The notes under the pieces: generated by a model | The model's input: the letters and a program-made list of their open reading frames with translations, nothing else | What the model was told of the DNA's origin: nothing | Databases searched by the model: none | Made by a program: the position numbers and the translations under genes | DNA from: UBA1367 sp040268355 | GTDB taxonomy: Bacteria; Actinomycetota; Coriobacteriia; Coriobacteriales; Atopobiaceae | Length of the DNA: 10,040 nt | Reading direction: 5' to 3' | NCBI GenBank assembly: GCA_040268355.1 | Contig: JAWRIT010000058.1 | Location: 1-10,040 of the forward strand | In this document: positions 1-5,934 of the stretch, piece by piece | Position numbering within the stretch: position 1 is the stretch's first letter | Layout of the letters: every line of letters starts with the position of its first letter

Positions 1-2
1 GG

Positions 3-237
3 CACCCGAAGATGCGCAGGTCAGGGGCCCCAAAGTCGAGTGCCTTTTCCCCACGCGACGGGAACGGCGCCCCCGCGCGCCCTCCCCCACCACGCGCTTT
101 GCTGGCCCGGATGGCGCCCACGGGCGGCCCCGGGCCGCGAAAAACGTCTCCATAACGTCGCTTTAGTTTGAAGTCTTATTTCTGATCCTGCGGTTTTGTG
201 GCCGAGGCGAGAAATAAGGGGCCGAAAAGTGCGGCAC
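3..237. repeat. Direct repeat copy A (about 235 bp, non-coding)
   Basis: This segment matches 2084-2318 base for base in the same orientation, at a constant offset of 2081 with no gaps. By hand I count 11 differences, so about 95% identity. The right edge is sharp: both copies end in GTGCGGCAC and then diverge. The left edge cannot be fixed because the window starts here, so the true repeat may be longer. No convincing gene lies inside; short open frames on either strand have no start signal or family resemblance. Visible structures are an odd palindrome at 124-138 (7-base arms) and a stem-loop at 175-218. The stem-loop pairs CTTATTTCT with AGAAATAAG and has an inner stem at 187-206. I cannot assign it to a named repeat family. 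Confidence 0.9.
175..218. other. Stem-loop inside repeat copy A
   Basis: The outer arms CTTATTTCT (175-183) and AGAAATAAG (210-218) pair perfectly over 9 bp. Between them CCT-G-CGG pairs with CCG-AGG, closing a TTTTGTGG loop. In the second repeat copy (2256-2299) the same fold is kept. One base change turns a C-G into a G-U-compatible pair, and another breaks the innermost outer-stem pair. This suggests a structure carried by the repeat rather than chance, but whether it works as DNA or RNA is unknown. Confidence 0.55.
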
Positions 238-798
238 TCGGGCCAAAGCGTCCGCCTTACATGTCCCGCCGATCAGATCATGCTTTGAAGCGTGTGGATG
301 GCGACAGAGGATGGTCGTACCCTCAAGACGCCCTCCTCCAGGAGCCAGGCAAGGAGTTCCTGCTCTGCGAGATGATTCACAACGAGATCGCGTGTGGCAC
401 GTAAGGCCAAGAAGGCGACCGGTCGCCTCCGCTGTCATTGCTTGTGCACCTCGCTGTAATGGCCAAGTGACATGGCGAATGTGGCGAGGCACCTCACGGC
501 GCGACTGGGGTAGTAGGCGAGATGCCTCACGACATGGCAACAAACGTGGGGCGGGCGCGCAATACCGCGCACCCGCCCCTAAGGGTGTGCCCAAGGAGCA
601 GAGCCGATCCCCACACACCCAAGCTTGTCCTTGCACTGCCTGCAGCGCGAGCAGCGTCAGTCGTTGGACAGGACCTCGAACCTTGTTGGCCTCGATGAGA
701 TCGATCTGATGGAGGATGTGCCCGAAGCGCCGGTCCTGTCCAGCGAACCGTGCCATATCGAGCCTGCTCGCCCCTGAGCTCCTCCACCTATTGCCCGG
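238..798. other. Gene-free interval downstream of the DUF4230 gene
   Basis: No gene in this stretch can be supported. Several open frames exist on both strands, including one on the minus strand starting at 756, but they overlap each other and lack convincing ribosome binding sites or recognisable motifs. The clearest element is the GC-rich hairpin at 548-579. The plus-strand stretch from about 625 to 777 has codon-like third-position GC but no good start, so it may be the decayed end of a former gene. Confidence 0.6.
541..579 (-). terminator. Hairpin terminator candidate for the DUF4230 transcript
   Basis: Two 13-base arms (548-560 and 567-579) enclose a six-base loop. Read as minus-strand RNA, the one imperfect position is a U-G wobble, so all 13 pairs can form. 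Read as plus-strand RNA the same position is a C-A mismatch. On the minus strand the stem is followed by ACGTTTGTTG, which is T-rich but not a pure T run. It lies about 220 bp past the DUF4230 stop codon. The strand bias and position fit a rho-independent-like terminator for leftward transcription. Confidence 0.45.
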
Positions 799-1466
799 CT
801 ACTCTGCCTCGCGCCACTCGACCTTCACCTCGTACTCCCCATCGAGTGCGATGCTGAAGAGGCTGGACAGGTTGGTCCGGGCATTCTCCTTCGCCTCTTC
901 GAAGAGCTCCCCCTCTGTTGTCGCCGCCTTCTCAGCTTCCTTCACGCACTGCTTTCTGAAGGCGTCCATGTCCTTGACCGTGATGGGATTCAACACATTG
1001 TTATGTTCCTCCAACACCCCTGACTTCTCCATGTCAGGTGTGTTGGATGAGATGTATGGCTCCTCGAGGCTGACGGTGATCACGTCTCCCTCTTGTCCCA
1101 CAAACGTGGCCTTGCTCAGGTCGACGGCCGCCTTGATCGTCCCCACGTAGCAGTACCAGTAACTGTTCTCTGTGAAAGGAATGTCGACAAGATCGAAGAA
1201 CTTCTTGCTGTTTGCCGCCTTGCGGACGGACTCGTACTTCTGAGATGCAGACACCAGCTCGTTTTGCTTTACGATCCTCTCAAGGATGACGGGCGCAGTC
1301 GTATTGTCTTCAGCAGGTGTCGAGACGTTGAACTTGCCTTGCTGCCATGCGTAGGCTACGCCAGCACCGAGAACGAAACCGAGCGTAATGCAAATGACGC
1401 CGACCCTAACAACCCCCCCCCGAACAGCTGACGCACTTTGTCCAACAGCTTGGTCACACCCTTCAT
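799..1466 (-). CDS. DUF4230-type membrane-anchored protein, interrupted by a nine-G run (frameshift)
   Basis: The C-terminal part, encoded from about 1410 down to 799, reads as a membrane anchor followed by a soluble domain. The anchor is hydrophobic (VGVICITLGFVLGAGVAYAW). The soluble domain has features of the DUF4230 family (IVKQNELVSASQKYE, then YWYCYVGTIKAAVDLSKA). That family is of unknown function and is usually anchored in the membrane with the domain outside. The best start is the ATG at 1466, with GGGAG eight bases before it, giving MKGVTKLLDKVRQLF. This start is in a different frame from the domain. A run of nine G on the coding strand (1413-1421 as C) separates the two. Ten or seven G would join them into one protein of 222 or 221 residues, with helix at about 19-41 and domain after 50. 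A longer upstream frame starting at 1620 is open but reads as nonsense before the helix, so I reject it as the start. The gene may be phase-variable, read by slippage, disrupted, or affected by a sequencing error. Base composition is lower in GC than its neighbours. Confidence 0.75.
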
Positions 1467-2083
1467 CTGCTTCTCCCTCGCTTTGACAACCCTTTCTGCC
1501 CCATCCGTCTGGCATGTCTCTCGCCTTTCGGAATAGCCACAGTTTACACATAGGATGAGACACATTTGAGTTGAGCTCTTCCGGAATCTGGCTCCCACGC
1601 CGCGAGCGGACCAGATGCATGCGCTTCTCATGGCTTCATATGGCCGCCGTTGATATTGCTTAGGCTGGCTCACTTTCCCATCTGAACATCTTGCCTCACC
1701 AACAAAAGGCAGCTTGCGGCTTTAGGGGTAGCTAACCGAAGTTCGTGCGTCATGTTCGGATAACTACTGCGCAAGCGGTGGCTCGTACTGACCTGTCCGG
1801 GTGGTCTACAGAATCACCCTCCGGTTTACGAGCGGACTCCCTGGATGCCATTGGCCCTTTCTTGGCCCTCGGCGTGATCGGGCATCGGACTGGCCCCGAC
1901 GGGTTTTCCGCCGCCGAGCAGGAGGCGATTTGCGGCCTCCCGGGTGGCGGCGACGACAAATCATGCGTCGTGCGCGCCCCCAGGGCCCTGTGGGGCCTCT
2001 CAGGCGTTCGCCCAGGTAGATGGCCCATCTCCGGCGTCGACGCGCGCGGGGCCCGGACGCGGCTCCCCACGGTGGGGAGAGGT
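1467..2083. other. Gene-free, palindrome-rich interval between DUF4230 start and repeat copy B
   Basis: I see no believable gene. Open frames on both strands are Pro/Arg/Gly-rich, mutually overlapping and without family motifs, as expected of non-coding high-GC DNA. No clear sigma-70-type promoter for the DUF4230 gene could be picked out. The rightmost part holds several perfect or near-perfect dyads: a nested hairpin at 1909-1952, an odd palindrome at 2018-2030 (AGATGGCCCATCT), and one at 2063-2079 with eight-base arms around a single base. Some of this may belong to a longer form of the repeat that begins at 2084. Confidence 0.6.
1909..1952. other. Nested GC-rich hairpin
   Basis: The outer arms CGCCGCC (1909-1915) and GGCGGCG (1946-1952) enclose five-base internal loops on each side. 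Inside is a perfect inner stem, GGAGGC (1921-1926) with GCCTCC (1935-1940), and an eight-base loop. No T run follows on either strand, so it is not a standard terminator. It lies in a gene-free region. Confidence 0.5.
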
Positions 2084-2318
2084 CACCCGAAGATGCGCAG
2101 GTCAGGGACCCCAAAGTCGAGTGCCTTTTCCCCACGCGGCGGGAACGGCACCCCCGCGCGCCCTCCCCCACCTCGCCCTTTGCTGGTCCGGATGGCGCCC
2201 ATGGGCGGCCCCGGGCCGCGAAAAACGTCCCCATAACATCGCTTTAGTTTGAAGTCTTATTTCGGATCCTGCGGTTTTGTGGTCGAGGCGAGAAATAAGG
2301 GGCCGAAAAGTGCGGCAC
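2084..2318. repeat. Direct repeat copy B (about 235 bp, non-coding)
   Basis: This is the second copy of the repeat at 3-237, in the same orientation and without gaps. It has 11 substitutions and no indels, indicating recent duplication, gene conversion, or a multi-copy element held similar. Here the left edge can be examined: similarity to the visible part of copy A starts at CACCCGAAG, preceded by the 17-base palindrome at 2063-2079. The internal stem-loop is at 2256-2299. Together the two copies bracket the DUF4230 gene. No gene is evident inside. Confidence 0.9.
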
Positions 2319-2421
2319 CAATCGCCCGTCTGCCACCACGGATCCCCTTCGCGCGCAGGGGCCCGTGTTTGGCCGGCGCTTCGGGATGCTCCTACGGGCG
2401 GAATCCCGTGCAGAGACCCAG

Positions 2422-2459
2422 TCACGCGCGCAGACGGGACGGCACACCCGTGCGCGTGA
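2422..2459. repeat. Tandem hairpin unit 1
   Basis: The outer arms TCACGCGC (2422-2429) and GCGCGTGA (2452-2459) pair perfectly. After a four-base one-sided bulge, ACGGG (2434-2438) pairs with CCCGT (2447-2451), leaving an eight-base loop. The leading sequence GCAGAGACCCAGTCAC is nearly repeated in front of unit 2. Confidence 0.55.
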
Positions 2460-2476
2460 TCCTGCAGCGGACCCAG

Positions 2477-2518
2477 TCACATGCGCATGGGGGAGACAGC
2501 GCGCTCATGCGCTTGTGA
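2477..2518. repeat. Tandem hairpin unit 2
   Basis: The arms TCACATGCGCATG (2477-2489) and CATGCGCTTGTGA (2506-2518) are 13 bases each and pair with a single mismatch around a 16-base loop. The unit begins with the same ACCCAGTCAC motif as unit 1, but the stem sequence differs while pairing is kept. That pattern resembles structural rather than sequence conservation. Confidence 0.55.
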
Positions 2519-2667
2519 GCTCGTGCAGCCATGTCGCGTACCCGAAAGCAACAGACCCGCTCGCACGCGCGGGTGGCGTCAGAGGCGGCGGCCACGAAGC
2601 GGCGAAGTAGCCATCCTACGTGCACGGCCTCACGCTGACCCCAGCAAGCGTCACTCACCCGCTCCTG

Positions 2668-3474
2668 TCACAGCGCCTCTTCTGCATAGGTTCCGACAAG
2701 GTCGAAGGCATGGTTCATGGGGCCGCGACCCTTGCCAAGGTCCAGCATGGCTCCAAGAGCTCCGGAGACGTACCGCTTGGCGCGGTCCACAGACGCCTCC
2801 ATGGGGTAGCCCTTGGCCAGATTGGCGGCAATGGCACTGGAGAGGGTGCAGCCGGTGCCATGTGTGTTGGGGTTGTCTATGCGCCGGCCCCTGAACCAGC
2901 GACACTGGCCCTCACGATAGAGCAGGTCGTTGGCATCATTCACCCGATGTCCGCCCTTAAGCAGCACGGCGCAGTGGTAGCTTTCGCCGAGTGCCTTTGC
3001 GGCCTCCATCATCTGCTCCTCGTTTTCAATGACCATGCCCGAGAGAACCTGCGCCTCGGGGATGTTCGGAGTCAGGAGGTCCGCAAGGGGAAACAGCCGC
3101 CTCCTCAGCACGTCAATTGCGTCGTCAGAGATGAGCCGCGCCCCGCTGGTGGCCACCATGACGGGATCCACCAGGACGTTTTTTGCCCCATAGGCGACAA
3201 GCCTGTCCCCGATCACCTCGATGAGCTCGGCAGACGACACCATGCCGATCTTTACCGCGTCGGGAAAGATGTCGGTGAACACGGCGTCCAGCTGCTGCGC
3301 GAGAAAGAGGGGGCTTGCCTCAAGGACGCCCGTGACGCCGGTCGTATTCTGTGCCGTCAGGGCCGTGACGGCACTCATGGCGTACACGCCGTTCATGGTC
3401 ATGGTCTTGATGTCCGCCTGAATCCCGGCGCCTCCGCTGGAGTCGCTTCCGGCGATTGTCAATGCCACTCTCAT
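2668..3474 (-). CDS. thiD: Bifunctional hydroxymethylpyrimidine kinase / phosphomethylpyrimidine kinase ThiD
   Basis: ThiD uses ATP to phosphorylate 4-amino-5-hydroxymethyl-2-methylpyrimidine (HMP) to HMP-P and then HMP-PP, the pyrimidine partner for thiamine phosphate synthase. It acts in the cytoplasm and belongs to the ribokinase-like fold. The 268-residue protein has the usual length and all hallmarks. The N-terminus contains AGSDSSGGAGIQAD at residues 8-21. GVYAMSAVTALTAQNTTGV follows near residue 30, VDPVMVATSG in the middle, and the anion-hole motif HGTGC ends at about Cys209. I chose the ATG at 3474 because GAAGGGGG lies seven bases before it; the ATG at 3480 is too close to that site. 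It is last in the thi operon, 77 bp after the HAD gene, and a 12-bp stem lies in the gap. Confidence 0.95.
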   Translation of the reverse strand: MRVALTIAGSDSSGGAGIQADIKTMTMNGVYAMSAVTALTAQNTTGVTGVLEASPLFLAQQLDAVFTDIFPDAVKIGMVSSAELIEVIGDRLVAYGAKNVLVDPVMVATSGARLISDDAIDVLRRRLFPLADLLTPNIPEAQVLSGMVIENEEQMMEAAKALGESYHCAVLLKGGHRVNDANDLLYREGQCRWFRGRRIDNPNTHGTGCTLSSAIAANLAKGYPMEASVDRAKRYVSGALGAMLDLGKGRGPMNHAFDLVGTYAEEAL

Positions 3475-3523
3475 GCCCATGCCCCCTTCAGACAGCAGCC
3501 GTCGTCGTGCCGCGCAGCAGAAG

Positions 3524-3555
3524 GTAGCGCTCCTGGTTTGCGCAGGAGCGGCTAC
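3524..3555 (-). other. 12-bp stem-loop on the HAD stop codon, upstream of thiD
   Basis: GTAG-CGCTCCTG (3524-3535) pairs with CAGGAGCG-G-CTAC (3543-3555), giving 12 pairs with one bulged base and a seven-base loop. It includes the TAG stop codon of the HAD gene. On the minus strand it is followed by CTTCTGCTG rather than a T run, so it is not a good intrinsic terminator. It could lower read-through into thiD, stabilise the upstream mRNA, or mark an RNA processing site; this is inference. Confidence 0.5.
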
Positions 3556-4169
3556 GTTCGTATGGTCTCGTCCGCCAGCTCGCAGATCGTGTGCCAAACA
3601 TCTTCGCTGGTAGCGTCAAAGACGCCGACCACGTAAAATCCAGCTCCCTTTGCCGTCCTCACGGCATGCAGCGTGTCCTCAAAGACGGCGGTGTCCTCCG
3701 GAGCGGTGCCCAGAAGCTCTGCCGCCCTTTGGTAGATGAGGGGCTCCGACTTGGAGGTGCCCAGGAAGGCGGTGGTGAGCAGCCCTTGAAAGCACTGTCG
3801 CAGACCGAGCCGCCTGAGGGCGGCATCCGCCAATTCCTCCGATCCGGTGGTGGCGAGAGCCATGGGAACGCCCCGGCCATGAAGGTCACGAATGACCGCC
3901 TCCGTCTTCGGCTTTGCCGCGACCTCATGGCGATAGAAGTGGTCCAGCAGCCCAAGGATGCCAGCCTTGACCTCCTGAGCGGTGTCAAGACCATAGTGCG
4001 CCCTCAGGTATTCCGCCCCTTGCTCCAGCGTTAGAGGAAACAGGACGTCTCCGAGCCCTGGCTCCGGGGTCTTGCCCTGAGCGGTCAGGTATCGCTCCCC
4101 CAGCTCCATCCAGATCCCCATGGAGTCCAGAATGGTGCCATCGATGTCGAAGATGGCTCCCCGGATCAC
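3552..4169 (-). CDS. HAD superfamily (subfamily IA) phosphatase in the thiamine operon
   Basis: This is a 205-residue haloacid dehalogenase-type hydrolase. Motif I is FDIDGTILDS at residues 7-16, with nucleophile Asp8 and acid/base Asp10. Motif II lies at ATTGS (106-110), motif III is Lys140 in TSKSEP, and motif IV is FEDT (163-166) with Glu164-Asp165 for magnesium. The stretch between about 17 and 85 is the helical cap that sets substrate choice. All catalytic residues are present, so it should be active, most likely as a cytoplasmic phosphatase or phosphoglucomutase-like enzyme. It starts with GTG at 4169, overlapping the thiE stop as GTGA, so translation is coupled. Its position between thiE and thiD suggests a thiamine-linked substrate such as thiamine monophosphate or HMP-P, but the sequence alone does not prove it. 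General house-cleaning phosphatase activity is the alternative. Confidence 0.85.
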   Translation of the reverse strand: MIRGAIFDIDGTILDSMGIWMELGERYLTAQGKTPEPGLGDVLFPLTLEQGAEYLRAHYGLDTAQEVKAGILGLLDHFYRHEVAAKPKTEAVIRDLHGRGVPMALATTGSEELADAALRRLGLRQCFQGLLTTAFLGTSKSEPLIYQRAAELLGTAPEDTAVFEDTLHAVRTAKGAGFYVVGVFDATSEDVWHTICELADETIRT

Positions 4170-4807
4170 CCCATCACCACCGCCTCCACGGTCGTTCGCA
4201 GGTCTCTCGTGGCCTTTGTGATGTCCCTCTGCGCAAAGATGGCCGAGATCACCGCTATGCCGCAGATGCCGGTGCCCCGGAGAAGCCGCACGTTGCCGCT
4301 GGTGATGCCTCCGATGGCCACCACGGGAATGGAGACCGCCGCGCAGATGTCCCCGAGCGTCTCATGGGAGACCTCCACGGCATCGTCCTTGCTTCCGGTG
4401 GGAAACACGGCCCCCACGCCCACATAGTCCGCACCGTGGGCCTCCGCGAGAAGGGCCTGCTCCACAGTCTGGACGGACACGCCGATGATCTTGTCGGGAC
4501 CAAGGACCTCACGGACACGCCCGGCCTCCATGTCGTCCTGGCCCACGTGAACCCCGTCGGCGTTCGTCCGAAGGGCGATGGACACGTTGTCGTTGATCAC
4601 AAAGGGGACGCCGTACTTTCCACAGAGGGCTTGGATCTCTGCCGCCTCGGCAGAGAGGCTCTCCTCGTCCAGCGTTTTCTCCCGCAGTTGAACGAAGGTC
4701 GCGCCGCCTCTCAGCGCCTTCTCCACCTGGGCAGACAGCGTCTCCTCCCCAAGCCATGACCGATCCGTGACCGCATAAAGCAGCAGCGACTCCCTATCGA
4801 AGCTCAT
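4166..4807 (-). CDS. thiE: Thiamine phosphate synthase ThiE
   Basis: ThiE joins HMP-PP and hydroxyethylthiazole phosphate to thiamine monophosphate, releasing pyrophosphate, in the cytoplasm. The 213-residue protein is a TIM barrel of normal length. Motifs are LLYAVTDRS (9-17), VQLREKTLD (39-47) with the diphosphate-binding Arg-Glu-Lys, NDN (72-74), ADGVHVGQDD (83-92), VGAVFPTGSK (131-140; usually PTxTK), and AIGGIT (164-169). I prefer the ATG at 4807. A GTG three codons earlier (4816) is possible and would add three residues. The start overlaps the end of thiM by 14 bases (23 with the GTG), so the two are translationally coupled. It is the second gene of the riboswitch-controlled operon. Confidence 0.95.
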   Translation of the reverse strand: MSFDRESLLLYAVTDRSWLGEETLSAQVEKALRGGATFVQLREKTLDEESLSAEAAEIQALCGKYGVPFVINDNVSIALRTNADGVHVGQDDMEAGRVREVLGPDKIIGVSVQTVEQALLAEAHGADYVGVGAVFPTGSKDDAVEVSHETLGDICAAVSIPVVAIGGITSGNVRLLRGTGICGIAVISAIFAQRDITKATRDLRTTVEAVVMG

Positions 4808-5615
4808 AGCGCGCACCCCGCCTCAGCGTCTCGCCGTCCATGGTGTAGATGGCGTCGATGATCCGGTTCCGATACGTGGCGTTGCCGTCCCCGTCCTGCA
4901 TGCGGCTCCAGCCGATCTCGCCGGCGAGGCCCATGGCGCAGACTCCCGCGGCGGCGGCCTCCAGATGGTTGCCGGGATTTGCGACAAGAAGGCCGCACAT
5001 CATGCCGGAAAGCTGACAGCCGGTGCCCGTGACCCTGCCCATCTCAGGTCGTCCGTTGCGGATCACGTAGCAGGTCTCACCGTCTGTCACCAGGTCGAGA
5101 GCGCCGGTGATGGCCGCAATGACGCCGGCCTTCGCGGCAAACGCCTTGGCAAAGGCCACCATCTCGTCGAGGTTCTCCTCCGTGACCGCATCGGCGCCGT
5201 CCGCGTCCACGCCCTTGGTCGTGCCGACGCCCAACGCCACCGTCTTGATCTCGGAGACGTTCCCCCGGATGGCACCGGGATGGATGGTGTCCATGATCTC
5301 TGTGGCGGTGTCGGTGCGGAGCCTGCTGGCGCCTGCGCCCACCGGGTCCAGCAGGATCACGTGCCCGAGCGCCCGCGCCCTCCTTCCCGCTCGACGCATC
5401 GCCTCGATCTTGTGCTGGCTCAGCGTGCCGATATTGATGGCGAGGCCACCGCAGATGGTCGTGATGTCCTCCACGTCCTCCGGCTCGTCGGACATGATGG
5501 GGCTGGCACCGCTGGCCAGAATCACGTTGGCGACGTCGGTGGCGGTGACGTAGTTCGTGATGTTGTGGACCAGCGGATGGACCTCCCGTATGTTGTCAAA
5601 GCAGATCCCAAGCAT
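4794..5615 (-). CDS. thiM: Hydroxyethylthiazole kinase ThiM
   Basis: ThiM phosphorylates 4-methyl-5-(2-hydroxyethyl)thiazole with ATP, a salvage step feeding ThiE. The 273-residue protein is full length. It shows PLVHNITNYVT (14-24) for substrate binding, ASGASPIMSDEPED near residue 35-48, LDPVGAGASRLR in the middle, and the GTGC anion hole with catalytic Cys200. The start is the ATG at 5615, with AGGAGGGG seven bases away. Reading further upstream in the same frame would run through the riboswitch terminator, so the longer version is wrong. It is the first gene after the TPP riboswitch and its end overlaps the thiE start. With thiE and thiD it makes a complete salvage route from thiazole and pyrimidine to thiamine phosphate. 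No de novo genes (thiC, thiG) are in this window. Confidence 0.96.
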   Translation of the reverse strand: MLGICFDNIREVHPLVHNITNYVTATDVANVILASGASPIMSDEPEDVEDITTICGGLAINIGTLSQHKIEAMRRAGRRARALGHVILLDPVGAGASRLRTDTATEIMDTIHPGAIRGNVSEIKTVALGVGTTKGVDADGADAVTEENLDEMVAFAKAFAAKAGVIAAITGALDLVTDGETCYVIRNGRPEMGRVTGTGCQLSGMMCGLLVANPGNHLEAAAAGVCAMGLAGEIGWSRMQDGDGNATYRNRIIDAIYTMDGETLRRGARYELR

Positions 5616-5627
5616 GAAACCCCTCCT

Positions 5628-5669
5628 AAAAAAGAATTGCCGCGCTGCGGATACGGGGCAGCGCGGCAA
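5628..5669 (-). terminator. Riboswitch-controlled rho-independent terminator before thiM
   Basis: Two perfectly matching 12-base arms (5658-5669 and 5637-5648 on the minus strand, TTGCCGCGCTGC type) enclose a nine-base loop and are followed by TTCTTTTTT (5636-5628). The T run ends directly against the AGGAGG of thiM. The loop sequence CCGTATC is complementary over seven bases to GATACGG in the aptamer (5710-5716). This gives a straightforward anti-terminator: without TPP the aptamer strand pairs with the terminator loop, and with TPP it is held in the aptamer and the terminator forms. Confidence 0.9.
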
Positions 5670-5686
5670 ACCGAAATCGGTATCTG

Positions 5687-5777
5687 GTCTTTCCCTACGC
5701 CGGTATGATCCGTATCAGGTTCACGGGTTCGCGTTCGCCACGCCATCTCAGTCGGAAGAAGCCGACACCCCGAAGAC
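5687..5777 (-). promoter_or_regulatory. TPP riboswitch (THI box) controlling thiM-thiE-HAD-thiD
   Basis: On the minus strand the sequence carries the conserved thiamine pyrophosphate aptamer cores. These are CGGGGTG, CTGAGATGG, ACCCGTGAACCTGAT and CGGCGTAGGGA, in the right order. P1 can form between GTCTT (5773-5777) and AAGAC (5687-5691), and GTCGG/CCGAC forms an adjacent hairpin. Known THI-box elements bind TPP and shut off thiamine genes. Here the output is the terminator at 5628-5669, so the expected result is transcription stop when TPP is plentiful. Confidence 0.95.
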
Positions 5778-5795
5778 GCTATTCACTTTTCGGCA

Positions 5796-5801
5796 AGTGT
5801 A
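5796..5801 (-). promoter_or_regulatory. Possible -10 box for the thi operon
   Basis: TACACT on the minus strand matches four of six consensus bases and sits about 20 bases before the riboswitch P1 stem, the right distance for a start site just ahead of the aptamer. No good -35 box is seen 16-18 bases upstream, so this is a weak call based mainly on position. Confidence 0.25.
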
Positions 5802-5934
5802 CTACAGCTGGTCCTCTGCGGGCGAGGGGCCGGCGGTGGCACCTGAGCGGGCGGGACAGCTAGAGGCATCCGTCCACCGCATGGGTCACGTGCCACCCCA
5901 ACAAAATGACTGCCGCGTTTTCCGAGGTCAGACG

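Larger units (their letters stand above)
2319..2667. other. Gene-free interval with tandem hairpins, downstream of thiD
   Basis: No gene could be supported. The stretch has two similar units about 55 bp apart, each starting with a GACCCAGTCAC motif (2416-2426 and 2470-2480) that begins a hairpin. A further short dyad, ACCCGC with GCGGGT, follows near 2555-2575. The interval lies just past the thiD stop codon for leftward transcription, so the hairpins could act in 3'-end formation, but none has a T run. Confidence 0.55.

Noticed and set aside
163..756. Minus-strand frame of 197 codons and other frames across 163-787
   Set aside because: It ends inside the repeat, overlaps a strong hairpin, has Arg/Cys-rich nonsense-like content and no recognisable family. 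One alternative minus frame has a Cys-rich stretch just before a stop at the hairpin, but it contains an in-frame TGA and no start.
583..777. Plus-strand open stretch with coding-like third-position GC
   Set aside because: By hand count most codons in 625-777 end in G or C, but there is no ATG, no ribosome binding site and no family resemblance. At most it is a decayed gene end.
1467..1620. Longer N-terminus of the DUF4230 protein starting at 1620
   Set aside because: The reading before the membrane helix is Arg/Gly/Cys-rich with no signal and no ribosome binding site. The other frame from 1466 gives a sensible start that meets the helix at the G run.
1745..2252. Several overlapping frames of 70-160 codons over the palindrome-rich region
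   Set aside because: All are Pro/Arg/Gly-rich, overlap on both strands and run into the repeat. No motif or start signal supports any of them.
3..2318. Composite transposon or IS element
   Set aside because: The repeats contain no transposase, no clear terminal inverted repeats and no visible target duplication, and no transposase gene lies between them. Only the direct-repeat arrangement is supported.
2410..2575. CRISPR array
   Set aside because: Only two related units are present, their repeated part is about 10-16 bp and imperfect, and there are no regular spacers or cas genes. They are better described as tandem hairpins.
2620..3636. Long plus-strand open frame of 338 codons antisense to thiD
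   Set aside because: It lies opposite a ThiD with all family motifs and a good start. The antisense frame has no domain, and long shadow frames are expected in high-GC DNA.
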